Of a stretch of DNA of 26,963 nt, positions 1 through 7,692 are shown piece by piece. The stretch's first letter is position 1. Every line of letters begins with the position of its first letter. The notes under the pieces are model-generated. The model worked only from the letters and a program-made list of their open reading frames with translations. It did not search any database and was not told the origin of the DNA. The DNA lies in assembly GCA_002292975.1 (NCBI GenBank), contig DBCI01000118.1:32022-58984 (forward strand), in the 5' to 3' direction. The DNA is from Polynucleobacter sp. UBA962. GTDB lineage: Bacteria; Pseudomonadota; Gammaproteobacteria; Burkholderiales; Burkholderiaceae. The position numbers and the translations under genes are program-made.

Positions 1-564
1 TTGCCGGGTGAGGGTGCGTTTTATGGTCCTAAGATTGAATATCACCTTAAAGACTCGATTGGTCGCTCTTGGCAGTGCGGCACGATGCAGGTTGATTTCT
101 CCATGCCAGCGCGATTGGGAGCGGAATATGTGGCTGAGGACAATAGTCGCAAAGTACCCGTCATGCTTCACCGAGCCATCGTGGGTTCCTTAGAGCGTTT
201 TATCGGGATTTTGATTGAAAATCATGCGGGCGCCATGCCTGTTTGGCTAGCCCCAAGCCAAGCAATTGTCTTAAATATCTCTGAAAATTCGGCTGAATAT
301 GCCCATAAAGTTCAGCAATTGCTGAAAAAACAAGGGTTTAGGGTCGAGTCAGATTTGCGAAATGAGAAAATTACGTATAAAATACGCGAGCACGCATTAC
401 AAAAACTGCCTTATTTGCTAGTTGTTGGCGATAAAGAGCGTGAAAGTAATATGGTGGCCGTTCGTGCCCGTGGCGGAGTAGATCTAGGGGTTATGCCGCT
501 AGACACCTTTGTCACCCGACTCCAGCAGGATATTTCCCAGAAAGTCGGACCCGAGCCTAGCTAG
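1..564 (+). CDS. thrS: Threonyl-tRNA synthetase, C-terminal part (5' end outside window)
   Basis: This is the carboxyl-terminal 187 residues of threonyl-tRNA synthetase, which charges tRNA-Thr in the cytoplasm. The frame is open from base 1, so the apparent TTG start is only the window edge. The first part is the end of the class II catalytic core: [20 protein letters not shown], then [20 protein letters not shown], and the motif 3 region [17 protein letters not shown] near residues 57-73. From about residue 80 the anticodon-binding domain follows ([15 protein letters not shown] to the end). Residues 1-187 match the tail of the roughly 635-residue family. The stop TAG is at 562-564, and infC begins 43 bases later, the usual thrS-infC-rpmI-rplT order. 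Identification is secure; only the 5' part is missing. Confidence 0.97.
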   Translation: MPGEGAFYGPKIEYHLKDSIGRSWQCGTMQVDFSMPARLGAEYVAEDNSRKVPVMLHRAIVGSLERFIGILIENHAGAMPVWLAPSQAIVLNISENSAEYAHKVQQLLKKQGFRVESDLRNEKITYKIREHALQKLPYLLVVGDKERESNMVAVRARGGVDLGVMPLDTFVTRLQQDISQKVGPEPS

Positions 565-593
565 GGGGTGTGATGGCTTTTTATTGTTTTTAG

Positions 594-610
594 AGAGGAA
601 TTAGAAGATC
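594..610 (+). promoter_or_regulatory. infC ribosome-binding site and non-canonical AUC start
   Basis: AGAGGAA at 594-600 is followed by seven bases and then ATC at 608-610. The stop codon TAG at 602-604 is in the same frame as infC, so the gene cannot extend further upstream. A later TTG at 623 would remove the conserved ATEKLQ beginning and would have only the distant AGAGGAA as a Shine-Dalgarno. By analogy with E. coli this is expected to be the site of IF-3 autoregulation; that function is inferred. Confidence 0.8.
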
Positions 611-1129
611 GCTACTGAAAAATTGCAACGCATTAACCAGGAAATTACTGCTCCTGAAGTGCGTTTGATAGGGTCCGATGGCAGTGCTGTCGGTGTAGTT
701 AAGTTGAACGAAGCCTTACGGTTGGCAGAAGAAGAAGATACCGACTTAGTCGAGATTGCACCGAATGCCGAACCACCCGTTGTCCGTATCATGGACTTCG
801 GTAAGTTCAAGTACCAAGAAGCCAAGCGTTTGCACGAAGCAAAGCTCAAGCAAAAGGTGATTCAGGTGAAGGAAGTGAAATTTCGACCTGGAACCGATGA
901 CGGCGACTATGGTGTGAAGCTACGCAATTTGATCCGCTTTTTGGAAGATGGCGATAAAACAAAGATTACGCTGCGATTTCGGGGTCGAGAAATGGCTCAC
1001 CAAGAAATCGGAGTCAAGATGTTAGACCGGCTCAAAATTGATTTAGAGCCGTATGGTCAAGTCGAGCAGTTTCCGAAGATGGAAGGCCGACAAATGGTGA
1101 TGGTCTTAGCACCCGCCAAGAAGAAGTAA
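608..1129 (+). CDS. infC: Translation initiation factor IF-3, AUC start codon
   Basis: IF-3 binds the 30S subunit, prevents premature 50S joining and checks the start codon and initiator tRNA. The 173-residue product has the N-terminal domain ([17 protein letters not shown], then [17 protein letters not shown]) and the C-terminal domain ([15 protein letters not shown], ending PAKKK). I set the start at ATC 608. An in-frame stop TAG lies at 602-604, and between it and the homologous body there is no ATG or GTG, only ATC (608) and TTG (623). Starting at 608 gives [12 protein letters not shown], the usual IF-3 beginning, and places AGAGGAA (594-600) seven bases upstream. In E. coli the infC start is AUU, and IF-3 represses its own non-standard start; an AUC start should allow the same feedback. 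rpmI follows after 105 bases. Confidence 0.95.
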   Translation: MATEKLQRINQEITAPEVRLIGSDGSAVGVVKLNEALRLAEEEDTDLVEIAPNAEPPVVRIMDFGKFKYQEAKRLHEAKLKQKVIQVKEVKFRPGTDDGDYGVKLRNLIRFLEDGDKTKITLRFRGREMAHQEIGVKMLDRLKIDLEPYGQVEQFPKMEGRQMVMVLAPAKKK

Positions 1130-1145
1130 GAGTTTGCAGTAGAAG

Positions 1146-1198
1146 TAGGTAGTACCTAGTAGCGCACTATCGGTACAGGAAGAGCAACCGTCGGTTGC
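1146..1198 (+). promoter_or_regulatory. Two tandem hairpins in the infC-rpmI gap, candidate ribosomal-protein leader
   Basis: Two perfect inverted repeats lie in the 105-base gap ahead of rpmI. The first is TAGGTA (1146-1151), one G, TACCTA (1153-1158). The second is GCAACC (1184-1189), GTC, GGTTGC (1193-1198). The rpmI Shine-Dalgarno AGGGAG follows at 1225-1229. No T-run follows either hairpin, so neither looks like a terminator. In E. coli, L20 represses rpmI-rplT through an RNA structure upstream of rpmI. A related control here is possible, but I cannot show an L20-binding fold by eye. Confidence 0.4.
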
Positions 1199-1234
1199 CA
1201 CCGCAGGCGCACAGAGAATGAAAAGGGAGCAGTC

Positions 1235-1432
1235 ATGCCCAAAATGAAGACCAAAAGTGGCGCAGCGAAGCGCTTCAAGGTCCGCGCAAGTGGATCCATC
1301 AAACGAGGACAGGCGTTCAAGCGTCACATCCTCACCAAGAAAACCACCAAGAACAAGCGTCAACTGCGTGGTTCCGCCCCTGTTGCGAAAGCCGACGTTA
1401 AGTCGATTCGCTCCATGTTGCCTTACGCTTAA
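1235..1432 (+). CDS. rpmI: 50S ribosomal protein L35
   Basis: L35 is a small basic protein of the large ribosomal subunit. The 65-residue product begins [20 protein letters not shown] and continues with the basic stretch [16 protein letters not shown], both typical of the family; the length is normal. AGGGAG at 1225-1229 supports the ATG at 1235. The gene lies between infC and rplT with 16 bases to rplT, the standard order, so the three are very probably cotranscribed. In E. coli rpmI and rplT translation are coupled and repressed by L20. The hairpins upstream suggest leader control may exist here too. Confidence 0.98.
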   Translation: MPKMKTKSGAAKRFKVRASGSIKRGQAFKRHILTKKTTKNKRQLRGSAPVAKADVKSIRSMLPYA

Positions 1433-1448
1433 ATCTTAGGAGAACACT

Positions 1449-1811
1449 ATGCCAAGAGTAAAACGTGGGGTTACAGCAAGAGCCCGTCATAAAAAAGTTA
1501 CCGATGCCGCAACTGGTTATCGTGGACGTCGTAAAAATGTATTCCGTATTGCCAAAGAAGCGGTCATGCGCGCGGGGCAATATGCGTATCGCGATCGTCG
1601 CAACAAAAAGCGCGTATTCCGTGCACTCTGGATTGCCCGTATTAATGCTGCCGTACGTGAGCATGACATGACCTATAGTGTGTTCATGAATGGCATGAAG
1701 AAAGCATCGATTGAACTCGATCGCAAAGTACTCTCTGATATGGCTGTGTTTGACAAAGAAGCGTTTGCTGCTTTGGTAACACGTGTTAAATCTGCTGTAG
1801 TACAAGCGTAA
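1449..1811 (+). CDS. rplT: 50S ribosomal protein L20
   Basis: L20 binds 23S rRNA early in large-subunit assembly. The 120-residue product begins [20 protein letters not shown] and has the conserved blocks [20 protein letters not shown] and [20 protein letters not shown]. The basic N-terminal half makes the rRNA-binding extension, and the globular domain follows. AGGAGA at 1438-1443 precedes the ATG by five bases. The pheS start lies 12 bases after the stop. In E. coli and Bacillus, L20 is also a translational repressor of its own operon; whether that holds here depends on the leader before rpmI. Confidence 0.98.
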   Translation: MPRVKRGVTARARHKKVTDAATGYRGRRKNVFRIAKEAVMRAGQYAYRDRRNKKRVFRALWIARINAAVREHDMTYSVFMNGMKKASIELDRKVLSDMAVFDKEAFAALVTRVKSAVVQA

Positions 1812-2867
<1,056 letters not shown>

Positions 2868-2874
2868 TTCTGAT

Positions 2875-5328
2875 ATGCAATTTTCTGAGTCCTGGTTACG
2901 TCAGTTTGTAAATCCTGCGATCGATAGCAAGGCTTTAGGCCATGCCATGACCATGGCTGGATTAGAGGTGGAAGAGCAGCGCTCAGTTGCACCGCCTTTT
3001 AGTAAAGTTGTCGTTGCAGAAATTATTTCAGCAGAGCAGCATCCCGATGCAGATCGCTTACGAGTATGTCGGGTGAACGCAGGCCCTGGTTTTGAGAACT
3101 TACAAATTGTGTGCGGTGCTCCGAATGCGCGTGCCGGTATCAAGATCCCATGTGCACTCGTTGGTGCTGAGTTATCACCCGCAGAAGAGGGTGGTAAGCC
3201 ATTTCAGATTAAGGTTGGTAAATTACGGGGTGTCGAGAGCAACGGCATGTTGTGCTCGGGTCGAGAGCTTGGTTTGGGAGATGATCACGCTGGCATTCTG
3301 GAGTTGCCTGCGGATGCCCCATTAGGTCAAAACGTGCGGGAGTATTTAAAGCTTGATGATCAAATCTATACCATAAAGCTTACCCCTAATAAAGCAGATT
3401 GCTTATCGATTATTGGCTTAGCACGTGAGGTTGCCGCAATTACGGGAGCAGCCCTGTGCATTCCCAAGGGTAAGACGCTCACCGCCAATATTAACGATCG
3501 CTTACTCGTTCAGATTGAAGCCCCAGAACTCTGCGGTCGCTTTGCAGGACGGGTGATTAAAGGGGTCAATGTTAAAGCGAAGACCCCTGAGTGGATTGTG
3601 CAGCGCTTAGCGCATGCCGGGCAACGGAGCATCTCACCACTGGTGGACTTATCCAACTATGTCATGCTGGAGATGGGTCAACCCAATCACGTATTTGATC
3701 TTGATCGTATTCAAGGTGGGCTAGTGGTTCGTTGGGGTAAGCCAGGTGAGAGCCTGAAGTTATTAAATGAGCAAACGGTTGAACCTGCGCCCGACTCGTC
3801 TGCAGCCGCATTGAAAGTAGGCGTAGTTGCTGATGCGTCTGGCCCGATTAGCCTAGCCGGAATCATGGGCGGTGAGAGTACTGCAGTTAGCGATACAACC
3901 CAAAATATTTATGTAGAAGCAGCATTCTGGTGGCCAGTTGCCATTGCAGGACGTGCTCGGCGGTTTAATTTCACGACGGATGCTGGACACCGTTTTGAAC
4001 GTGGCGTTGATCCGCAAGGAACTATTGCGGCTTTGGAGTGTTTAAGCGAACTCATTGTGCAAGTCTGCGGTGGTCAGCTCGGACCGATTGATGATCAGAT
4101 CAAGCAATTGCCAGAGCGCAAACCGGTCATGATGCGCCTAGCGCGTGCTGAAAAGGTCATTGGTATCCCGCTGACTGTTGCGATTGTGAAGGATTTGTTT
4201 GAGCGTCTCGGCCTGGAGTTCTCGGTATCGGGAGAGCATCAAAATACTGTATTTACAGTGAAGCCCCCGAGCTATCGTTTTGATCTTGAGATCGAAGAGG
4301 ATCTCATTGAGGAAGTGGCCCGTCTATATGGCTTTGAGAACATTCCCGATCATCCGCCCAAGGCAGAGCTCAAGATGAGCGCTCCCCCAGAAGCAATGCG
4401 TAGCGTACACGCAATACGCCATCGTTTAGCGGGCGAGGGCTATCAAGAGGTAGTCAATTTTGGGTTCATCGATAGCCAAACCGAATTCCAAATGGGTCAA
4501 GCCAATCCGATTGCAGTCCTCAATCCGATTGCCAGTCAGTTTGGAGTGATGCGCAGTAATTTATGGGGTGGCTTACTCCATAATTTACGCAGCAATCTCA
4601 ATCGAGGTGCAAACCGAGCTCGCTTATTTGAGATTGGCCGTGTCTTTCAACGGGATTCCAAAGCGATAGATCAACCAGGAGTCGTTGCAGGCTTTATTCA
4701 GAACAAACAATTAGGTGGTTTGGCATATGGTTTTGCAAACCCCGAGCAGTGGGCTGACAGTAATCAAATGGTCGATTTCTTTGATGTGAAGGGTGATCTG
4801 CAACGTACTTTTAACCCATTACAGATTCATACAAAGATGTCAGCGACCCCGCACCCTGCATTGCATCCTGGCCGTTCTGCTCAAATCTTTCTTGCGCAAC
4901 AAGCAATCGGTTGGATTGGTGAGCTGCACCCTGCATTACAACAGACCTATGAGCTAGCCAATGCCCCAGTCTTATTTGAGATCCATTGGGATGCGATCAC
5001 CCAAATTGGTTTGCCAGCACCGAGTGAGATTAGTAAGTTTCCTGCAGTGCAGCGTGATATTGCTGTCGTTGTGAAGCAGTCGGTTCCTGCACAAAGCCTC
5101 ATCGAGACCATGTTGGCTAAGAAGCAACCCTACCTGATTAAAATTGAGTTGTTTGATGAGTTTCGTCCTCAAAAAGAGAGCGCTTCGATGGCCGCTGATG
5201 AGAAAAGTCTTGCTTTTAGGCTCACCTTAGTTAATGATCAAGAGACCTTGCAGGATGCGCAAGTGGAAGCAGTTGTTCATGCCTTGTTAAGTGCTTTACA
5301 AAAAGACTATGCGGCCCGTTTACGTTAG
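2875..5328 (+). CDS. pheT: Phenylalanyl-tRNA synthetase beta subunit
   Basis: PheT is the non-catalytic beta subunit that binds tRNA-Phe and edits mischarged Tyr-tRNA-Phe. The 817-residue product shows the family domains in order. An OB-fold tRNA-binding domain lies around residues 39-150 (HPDADRLRVCRVNAG, QIVCGAPNARAGIKIPCAL, ESNGMLCSGRELGL). The B3/B4 editing region follows (LVDLSNYVMLEMGQPNHVFD, LAGIMGGESTAVSDTT, FNFTTDAGHRFERGVDP). Then come the B5 domain, the catalytic-like core (EEDLIEEVARLYGFENIP), and a C-terminal anticodon-binding fold from about residue 720 (SKFPAVQRDIAVVV, ending DYAARLR). The length agrees with the roughly 800-residue bacterial form. It is cotranscribed with pheS. 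Confidence 0.98.
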   Translation: MQFSESWLRQFVNPAIDSKALGHAMTMAGLEVEEQRSVAPPFSKVVVAEIISAEQHPDADRLRVCRVNAGPGFENLQIVCGAPNARAGIKIPCALVGAELSPAEEGGKPFQIKVGKLRGVESNGMLCSGRELGLGDDHAGILELPADAPLGQNVREYLKLDDQIYTIKLTPNKADCLSIIGLAREVAAITGAALCIPKGKTLTANINDRLLVQIEAPELCGRFAGRVIKGVNVKAKTPEWIVQRLAHAGQRSISPLVDLSNYVMLEMGQPNHVFDLDRIQGGLVVRWGKPGESLKLLNEQTVEPAPDSSAAALKVGVVADASGPISLAGIMGGESTAVSDTTQNIYVEAAFWWPVAIAGRARRFNFTTDAGHRFERGVDPQGTIAALECLSELIVQVCGGQLGPIDDQIKQLPERKPVMMRLARAEKVIGIPLTVAIVKDLFERLGLEFSVSGEHQNTVFTVKPPSYRFDLEIEEDLIEEVARLYGFENIPDHPPKAELKMSAPPEAMRSVHAIRHRLAGEGYQEVVNFGFIDSQTEFQMGQANPIAVLNPIASQFGVMRSNLWGGLLHNLRSNLNRGANRARLFEIGRVFQRDSKAIDQPGVVAGFIQNKQLGGLAYGFANPEQWADSNQMVDFFDVKGDLQRTFNPLQIHTKMSATPHPALHPGRSAQIFLAQQAIGWIGELHPALQQTYELANAPVLFEIHWDAITQIGLPAPSEISKFPAVQRDIAVVVKQSVPAQSLIETMLAKKQPYLIKIELFDEFRPQKESASMAADEKSLAFRLTLVNDQETLQDAQVEAVVHALLSALQKDYAARLR

Positions 5329-5342
5329 TGGCTACGTAAATT

Positions 5343-5351
5343 TGTTATATT
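5343..5351 (+). promoter_or_regulatory. Possible extended -10 promoter for ihfA
   Basis: TGT followed by TATATT (5346-5351) matches an extended -10 element with five of six bases of TATAAT. It lies 42 bases before the ihfA start. No convincing -35 hexamer is seen at 16-18 bases upstream, which extended -10 promoters can tolerate. It could let ihfA be transcribed independently of pheST. The evidence is the motif alone. Confidence 0.3.
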
Positions 5352-5392
5352 AATCATTAAATTAAGACAACCTGTACGAAAAGAGTATCGAT

Positions 5393-5713
5393 ATGACTGC
5401 GAACAATCAAACGGTTACTAAGAACGAACTCTCGGAAGCTTTATTTGATCAAGTAGGTCTTAACAAGCGCGAAGCCAAGGATATGATCGATGCCTTTTTT
5501 GATCGCATTGGCCAAACCCTAGAGGCAGGCGTTGAAGTAAAGATTTCAGGCTTTGGCAATTTCCAGTTACGCAATAAAACCGCGCGACCTGGACGCAATC
5601 CCAAAACTGGAGAGATGATTCCGATTGCAGCGCGTCGTGTAGTGACATTCCACGCTAGTCAGAAGCTGAAGGACGCAGTCGAGTCCCATGCTGAGAACCA
5701 AAACAGAGCTTGA
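5393..5713 (+). CDS. ihfA: Integration host factor alpha subunit
   Basis: IHF-alpha pairs with IHF-beta to bend DNA sharply in nucleoid organisation, transcription and recombination. The 106-residue product has the HU/IHF fold: [20 protein letters not shown], then [20 protein letters not shown], and the DNA-binding arm [20 protein letters not shown] with the minor-groove intercalating proline in GRNPKTGE. The pheST-ihfA-merR order is common in proteobacteria and favours the alpha over the beta subunit. The 64-base gap after pheT contains a possible promoter. The last 26 bases overlap the start of the next gene in another frame. E. coli ihfA is also in the pheST operon and autoregulated; no IHF site was established here. 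Confidence 0.96.
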   Translation: MTANNQTVTKNELSEALFDQVGLNKREAKDMIDAFFDRIGQTLEAGVEVKISGFGNFQLRNKTARPGRNPKTGEMIPIAARRVVTFHASQKLKDAVESHAENQNRA

Positions 5714-6038
5714 TCCAAAAGCGGACAGTCTGCCGCTTTTGCCCCCGATCCCTCACAAGCGGTATTTCACGATTGGCGAGGTTGGAGAGTTGTGTGGTGT
5801 AAAGCCCCACGTATTACGTTATTGGGAACAAGAGTTCGATCAATTGCGCCCGCAAAAAAGACGGGGTAATCGCCGATATTACCAACACCATGAAGTTGTT
5901 CTAATCCGGCAGATCCGTACCCTTCTCTATGAAGAGGGATTTACGATCAGTGGTGCAAAAAACCGCCTTGATGAAAGCAAGTCCTCATTACGTTTGCGTG
6001 AAGAGTTACTCGAGGTGCTTCAAGTCTTAAGCCGCTGA
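5688..6038 (+). CDS. MerR-family transcriptional regulator
   Basis: This 116-residue protein has an N-terminal winged helix typical of MerR regulators. [20 protein letters not shown] gives the helix-turn-helix (about residues 26-45), followed by [20 protein letters not shown] (the wing) and [20 protein letters not shown]. The end ([14 protein letters not shown]) is a short dimerisation helix, and there is no effector domain or metal-binding cysteines. Proteins of this short kind sit directly after ihfA in many proteobacteria; their target is unknown to me. The ATG at 5688 lies inside ihfA, giving a 26-base overlap. TTG 5739 is the only obvious later alternative. A strong hairpin at 5716-5741 lies within the early codons and may reduce expression relative to ihfA. 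Confidence 0.9.
   Translation: MLRTKTELDPKADSLPLLPPIPHKRYFTIGEVGELCGVKPHVLRYWEQEFDQLRPQKRRGNRRYYQHHEVVLIRQIRTLLYEEGFTISGAKNRLDESKSSLRLREELLEVLQVLSR
5716..5741 (+). terminator. Terminator-like hairpin inside the start of the merR-like gene
   Basis: CAAAAGCGG (5716-5724) pairs perfectly with CCGCTTTTG (5733-5741). Inside the eight-base loop CA and TG can pair as well, leaving GTC and one bulged A. The GCGG/CCGC core is flanked by A4 and T4, the shape of a weak intrinsic terminator. It starts two bases after the ihfA stop, so it may end part of the pheST-ihfA transcript. The T-run is short, so partial attenuation is more likely than full termination. Confidence 0.45.
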
Positions 6039-6058
6039 GCTACAATTTACCTTTTCGT

Positions 6059-6135
<77 letters not shown>

Positions 6136-6154
6136 CTAATAATGAGGAGTCATC

Positions 6155-6568
6155 ATGCACCCATTTCATTTGGCATTTCCCGTAGATAACTTAAAAGACG
6201 CTAGAGCATTTTATGGTGGACTCCTAGGTTGCCCAGAAGGGCGAAGCTCAGATGAGTGGATCGATTTCAATCTATTTGGACATCAAATTGTGGCGCATTT
6301 GGCCCATGGGGAAGCACAAAACGACGTGCATTCTGATGTGGATGGTAAGAAAGTGCCAGTGCGACATTTTGGGATCGTATTGTCGATGCCTGAGTGGGAG
6401 GCGATGGCCGATAAATTAAAGACAGCAGGTACCCAATTTGTGATTGAGCCCTATATTCGGTTTAAGGGCGAAGTGGGTGAGCAAGCCACCATGTTTTTTC
6501 TAGATCCATCTGGAAATGCGATCGAGTTTAAGGCTATGGCCCATCCTGATCGATTATTTGCTAAATAA
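6155..6568 (+). CDS. VOC-superfamily (glyoxalase/bleomycin-resistance fold) protein
   Basis: The 137-residue protein starts [20 protein letters not shown], the first beta-alpha-beta unit of a vicinal oxygen chelate fold. The second unit follows from about residue 70 ([16 protein letters not shown]), ending [17 protein letters not shown]5, H71 and E124 occupy the positions expected for metal ligands, so it is probably a metal-dependent enzyme. The superfamily includes glyoxalases, dioxygenases and resistance proteins, and the substrate cannot be told from the sequence. GAGGAG about seven bases before the ATG is a strong ribosome-binding site. It lies 20 bases after the tRNA and 12 bases before the thioesterase gene, with which it probably forms a two-gene unit. 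Confidence 0.85.
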   Translation: MHPFHLAFPVDNLKDARAFYGGLLGCPEGRSSDEWIDFNLFGHQIVAHLAHGEAQNDVHSDVDGKKVPVRHFGIVLSMPEWEAMADKLKTAGTQFVIEPYIRFKGEVGEQATMFFLDPSGNAIEFKAMAHPDRLFAK

Positions 6569-6580
6569 TATTTTTCAGTA

Positions 6581-6988
6581 ATGAGTAAAACCTATTTCGG
6601 ACTGGAAATTCCCTTCCTTGATGTTCTGGGGGTCGAGCCCGAGTTTGCCGAGAATGGACATTCTAGGATTCGTCTTCATTTGCGGCCCGACTTATTAAAT
6701 AGTTTTCATGTAGCCCACGGCGGTGTCGTGATGTCGATCCTGGATTTTGCAATGGCAGCAGCAGCCCGGAGCTCCCATGAACATATCTTAGGCGTGATTA
6801 CCATTGACATGACCACTAGCTTCCTTCGCCCCTCTAAAGGGATATTAATTGCCGAAGGTAAGGTTTTAAAAGCGGGAAGTACCGTTAATTATTGTGAGGG
6901 CAGTATTTTTAATGAAGCAGGGCAGTTAACCGCTAAATCAACGGGCAGCTTTATGCTACGACGGACTAAATCGCAGTCAGAAAATTAA
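6581..6988 (+). CDS. Hot-dog-fold thioesterase, PaaI-like
   Basis: The 135-residue protein has the single hot-dog domain of small acyl-CoA thioesterases. FHVAHGGVVMSILDFAMAAA (residues 43-61) gives the central helix with HGG at 46-48 and an acidic residue D55 in the catalytic position. TIDMTTSFLRPSKGILIAEG supplies the next strand pair. Family members hydrolyse acyl- or aryl-CoA thioesters and act as dimers or tetramers; the substrate is not evident. It begins 12 bases after the VOC gene without a clear Shine-Dalgarno, which suggests coupling. The gap downstream is very A+T-rich and I found no standard terminator immediately after the stop. Confidence 0.88.
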   Translation: MSKTYFGLEIPFLDVLGVEPEFAENGHSRIRLHLRPDLLNSFHVAHGGVVMSILDFAMAAAARSSHEHILGVITIDMTTSFLRPSKGILIAEGKVLKAGSTVNYCEGSIFNEAGQLTAKSTGSFMLRRTKSQSEN

Positions 6989-7281
6989 GTTATTAATACT
7001 CAGTAGTATTTTTATCTGTGATTTATTAATATCTTTATATTCTATTTTAATACTGTAAATAATTGATTTAAATGACAATAATTACTTATTTATTATAGTA
7101 TTTGTAATAAAAAGCCCTAGGGCTAATAACCTCTTTTAAAGACTTTTATTAATCTATATAATCGAGCTTGTAATAGCTTATTTAAACAAATAATAAACAT
7201 ATCTCGTATATTCATTATTTTTAGATTTATATAATTATTACTACACTTTAATTGATTAGCCTTCAAAGGAATTTACATACA
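6989..7281. promoter_or_regulatory. A+T-rich gap and presumed promoter region of the H-NS-like gene
   Basis: By my hand count, 7021-7260 contains about 44 G or C in 240 bases, roughly 82% A+T, far above the coding neighbours. It carries a perfect 12-base palindrome (7113-7124) and a TATAAT at 7230-7235 without a good -35. No open frame or RNA gene is visible. H-NS proteins bind such DNA and often control their own genes, so this is a likely autoregulatory region. That role is inferred. Confidence 0.5.
7113..7124. repeat. 12-base perfect palindrome with central CTAG
   Basis: AGCCCTAGGGCT is the only G+C-rich island in the A+T-rich gap between the thioesterase and H-NS-like genes. A hairpin would have four pairs and a CTAG loop, and no T-run follows, so it is not a convincing terminator. 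A protein-binding site is possible. Confidence 0.4.
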
Positions 7282-7623
7282 ATGTCATCGTTCAAAGAGT
7301 TGGTAGCACAGCGGGAAAAGTTAGACAGTCAAATTAATGCCATGATGCAGCGGGAGAAGGCTGAAGGTATTGCGAAAGCCAAAGAGATTATTGAACAGTT
7401 TGGTTTGGAGGTAGGTGATTTATTTGGTCGCAAGGTTGCTGGTAAAGGGAAGCGTGGGCGCCCCGCAAAAAAAGGGGTGGTGAGCAAGAAACGCGTTGGT
7501 AAGAAGCGCGGTAAGGTTGCCGCAAAATATAAAAATCCATCGACAGAAGAGACTTGGACTGGTCGTGGAAAGGCACCAATATGGATTGCGGGAAAAGATC
7601 GCACTAAGTTTTTAATTAAGTAA
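7282..7623 (+). CDS. H-NS family nucleoid-associated protein with AT-hook-like linker
   Basis: The 113-residue protein binds A+T-rich DNA, organises the nucleoid and typically silences foreign genes. Residues 1-45 form a heptad-like helix for oligomerisation (FKELVAQREKLDSQINAMMQ). The C-terminal domain has YKNPSTEETWTGRGKAPIWI; TWTGRGKAP (91-99) is the H-NS DNA-binding loop. Between them lies a very basic linker, residues 51-83, with KRGRPAK (57-63), an AT-hook core. I chose ATG 7282 because AAAGGA (7265-7270) precedes it and the family begins with this helix; TTG 7252 is also open but less likely. The gene is preceded by an A+T-rich gap and ends at a bidirectional terminator. Confidence 0.93.
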   Translation: MSSFKELVAQREKLDSQINAMMQREKAEGIAKAKEIIEQFGLEVGDLFGRKVAGKGKRGRPAKKGVVSKKRVGKKRGKVAAKYKNPSTEETWTGRGKAPIWIAGKDRTKFLIK

Positions 7624-7641
7624 ATTTCAGTGCACCAATAG

Positions 7642-7668
7642 AAAAGCCAGTTTATTAACTGGCTTTTT
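7642..7668. terminator. Bidirectional intrinsic terminator between convergent genes
   Basis: AAAAGCCAGTT (7642-7652), loop TATT, AACTGGCTTTT (7657-7667) form a perfect 11-pair stem. The + strand runs into T5 and the - strand into T4. It lies 18 bases after the H-NS-like stop and 25 bases beyond the end of the convergent HTH gene, so it can serve both. Confidence 0.9.
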
Positions 7669-7692
7669 CTTATTGTGGATTGAGATTAAGTC

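Noticed and set aside
556..565. CCTAGCTAGG palindrome at the thrS stop codon
   Set aside because: Ten bases of symmetry including a stop codon is within chance, and no related site was found nearby.
5318..5351. TTTACGT/ACGTAAA hairpin spanning the pheT stop as a terminator
   Set aside because: The stem is A+T-rich with an eight-base loop and is not followed by a T-run. Left as weak dyad symmetry only.
7207..7235. TATAAT at 7230-7235 as the H-NS-like gene promoter
   Set aside because: In such A+T-rich DNA this hexamer is expected by chance and no -35 lies at the right distance, so it was not given its own entry.
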